A DNA stretch of 5,963 bases from Mariprofundaceae bacterium (GTDB taxonomy: Bacteria > Pseudomonadota > Zetaproteobacteria > Mariprofundales > Mariprofundaceae): positions 1-5,963 of the forward strand of contig JAUZQU010000201.1 of NCBI GenBank assembly GCA_030950835.1, written 5' to 3'. The position numbers and the translations under genes were made by a program. The notes under the pieces were generated by a model, which saw nothing but the letters and a program-made list of their open reading frames with translations, was not told the DNA's origin and searched no databases. Below are positions 5,223 through 5,963 of the stretch, piece by piece; within the stretch, counting starts at the first letter, position 1, and every line of letters begins with the position of its first letter.

Positions 5223-5963
5223 TTACCACTTGCGCTCAAATGAAGCCAAGCTTTTTTTCAATAAAGCTTGGGCATCGCCACTGCTTGGCGAAAGCGCATC
5301 ACAAGTAAAACCAATGTCCACACTAATATGTTGCTCAGTTTCAGGCCATAAAGGCGCAAGGCTCCATTCTTTATTCAATTTCTCTGCCCATTTCTTAGCA
5401 TTATCTTCGCCTACATTGGGTAATAATACTGCAAAACGCCCTTGCCCCATATCCGCAACAATGTCATAAGAACGTGTTTTACTGCGAATCAACATGCCTG
5501 CTTCACGCGCCGCAGTTTCGGCAAACCACTGGGCATGACCACGCACCAAAGAAACATAATTGCCAATACCTACCACCAGTAAACTCAAAGGTGCCTTAGA
5601 TGCACGACAACGCTCCACTTCTTGGGCAAAACGTTGATGAAAATAATGTTCGGTCTCTAAATCTGTCACTGGGTTACGGAAGAAATATTGCGATAAACGC
5701 TCACTGCGCATCAAGGCTGTATTGACCCTAGCAATCAACTGCGGTGGGGTAACAGGTTTGGTGATATAATCGTCTACACCCAAGGTTAAACCCTTGATTT
5801 GATCGTCTAATTCATCCAACACACTTAGAAATACAAACGGTGTTAAATTAAAGGCTTTGTCGCTACGAATTTCTCTATACAAACCCCAGCCATCAAGGTT
5901 AGGCATCATAATGTCGGTTAAAATCAAGTCTACATGACGTGTTTGTAAGATATTTAAGGCATC
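5223..5963 (-). CDS. Response regulator with degenerate GGDEF domain (5' end beyond window)
   Basis: A cytoplasmic two-component output protein; 246 residues are visible and the start lies past the right edge. Numbering from the edge, the receiver domain shows ILTDIMMPNLDGW (14-26) with phospho-acceptor D17, the switch serine S47 and conserved lysine K69 in ITKPV. The N-terminal acidic pair is outside the window. A short linker leads to a GGDEF-like domain (about 95-235): NPVTDLE, APLSLLVVGIGNY, a GH segment at 142-143, then RSYD, and FAVLLPN after the signature. The active site is lost: GGDEF reads GQGRF (173-177), and the usual metal-binding Asp in the LLxDxDxF strand is Gly. The I-site RxxD is intact (R164, D167), with five residues before the signature as in PleD. 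Diguanylate cyclase activity is therefore unlikely; c-di-GMP binding or a purely structural output is more plausible. It is followed 16 bases later by rsmD. Confidence 0.88.
   Translation of the reverse strand, partial: DALNILQTRHVDLILTDIMMPNLDGWGLYREIRSDKAFNLTPFVFLSVLDELDDQIKGLTLGVDDYITKPVTPPQLIARVNTALMRSERLSQYFFRNPVTDLETEHYFHQRFAQEVERCRASKAPLSLLVVGIGNYVSLVRGHAQWFAETAAREAGMLIRSKTRSYDIVADMGQGRFAVLLPNVGEDNAKKWAEKLNKEWSLAPLWPETEQHISVDIGFTCDALSPSSGDAQALLKKSLASFERKW

Overview
All nine genes in this 5,963-base window lie on the minus strand, so transcription runs from the right edge to the left edge. Coding density is very high: no gap exceeds about 75 bases, so no stretch over 300 bases lacks a gene. 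I saw no tRNA, rRNA, CRISPR array, transposase or obvious inverted-repeat element. By eye the base composition is moderate and below 50% GC. The gene content suggests a Gram-negative proteobacterium. Exported c-type cytochromes of the SHP and DHC families, RsmD next to CoaD, and a REC-GGDEF-type protein are all typical of proteobacteria. I cannot fix the genus. A chemolithotrophic or aquatic lineage is only a guess.

Right half (about 1732-5963), in transcription order: a response regulator with a degenerate GGDEF domain (cut by the right edge), rsmD (16S rRNA methyltransferase), coaD (coenzyme A synthesis), a short-chain dehydrogenase/reductase resembling YciK, a class 1B dihydroorotate dehydrogenase (pyrD), and an exported thermonuclease-family nuclease. 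Spacing is extremely tight. There are three 4-base ATGA stop/start overlaps, one 7-base gap and one 16-base gap, so this looks like a single translationally coupled operon. The products serve ribosome modification, CoA synthesis and pyrimidine synthesis, with no obvious common pathway.

Left half (1-1656): a 75-base gap with a possible promoter separates the operon from a three-gene electron-transfer module. The module encodes a four-helix, histidine-rich membrane protein, a monohaem SHP-type cytochrome c (Pfam DUF1924) and a dihaem DHC-type cytochrome c (cut by the left edge). SHP and DHC are known partners: DHC reduces SHP, which has an unusual Asn haem ligand and binds small ligands such as O2 and NO. 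The membrane protein sits where a cytochrome b561-type quinol-linked donor is often found. Its internally repeated His-containing helix pairs fit a transmembrane haem-b carrier, but I do not recognise its family. The inferred chain is membrane protein to DHC to SHP in the periplasm.

The most interesting points are the unrecognised membrane protein, the SHP variant with an enlarged loop, the dehydrogenase with two altered catalytic-tetrad positions, and the GGDEF domain that has lost its active site but kept a correctly spaced c-di-GMP-binding RxxD motif.
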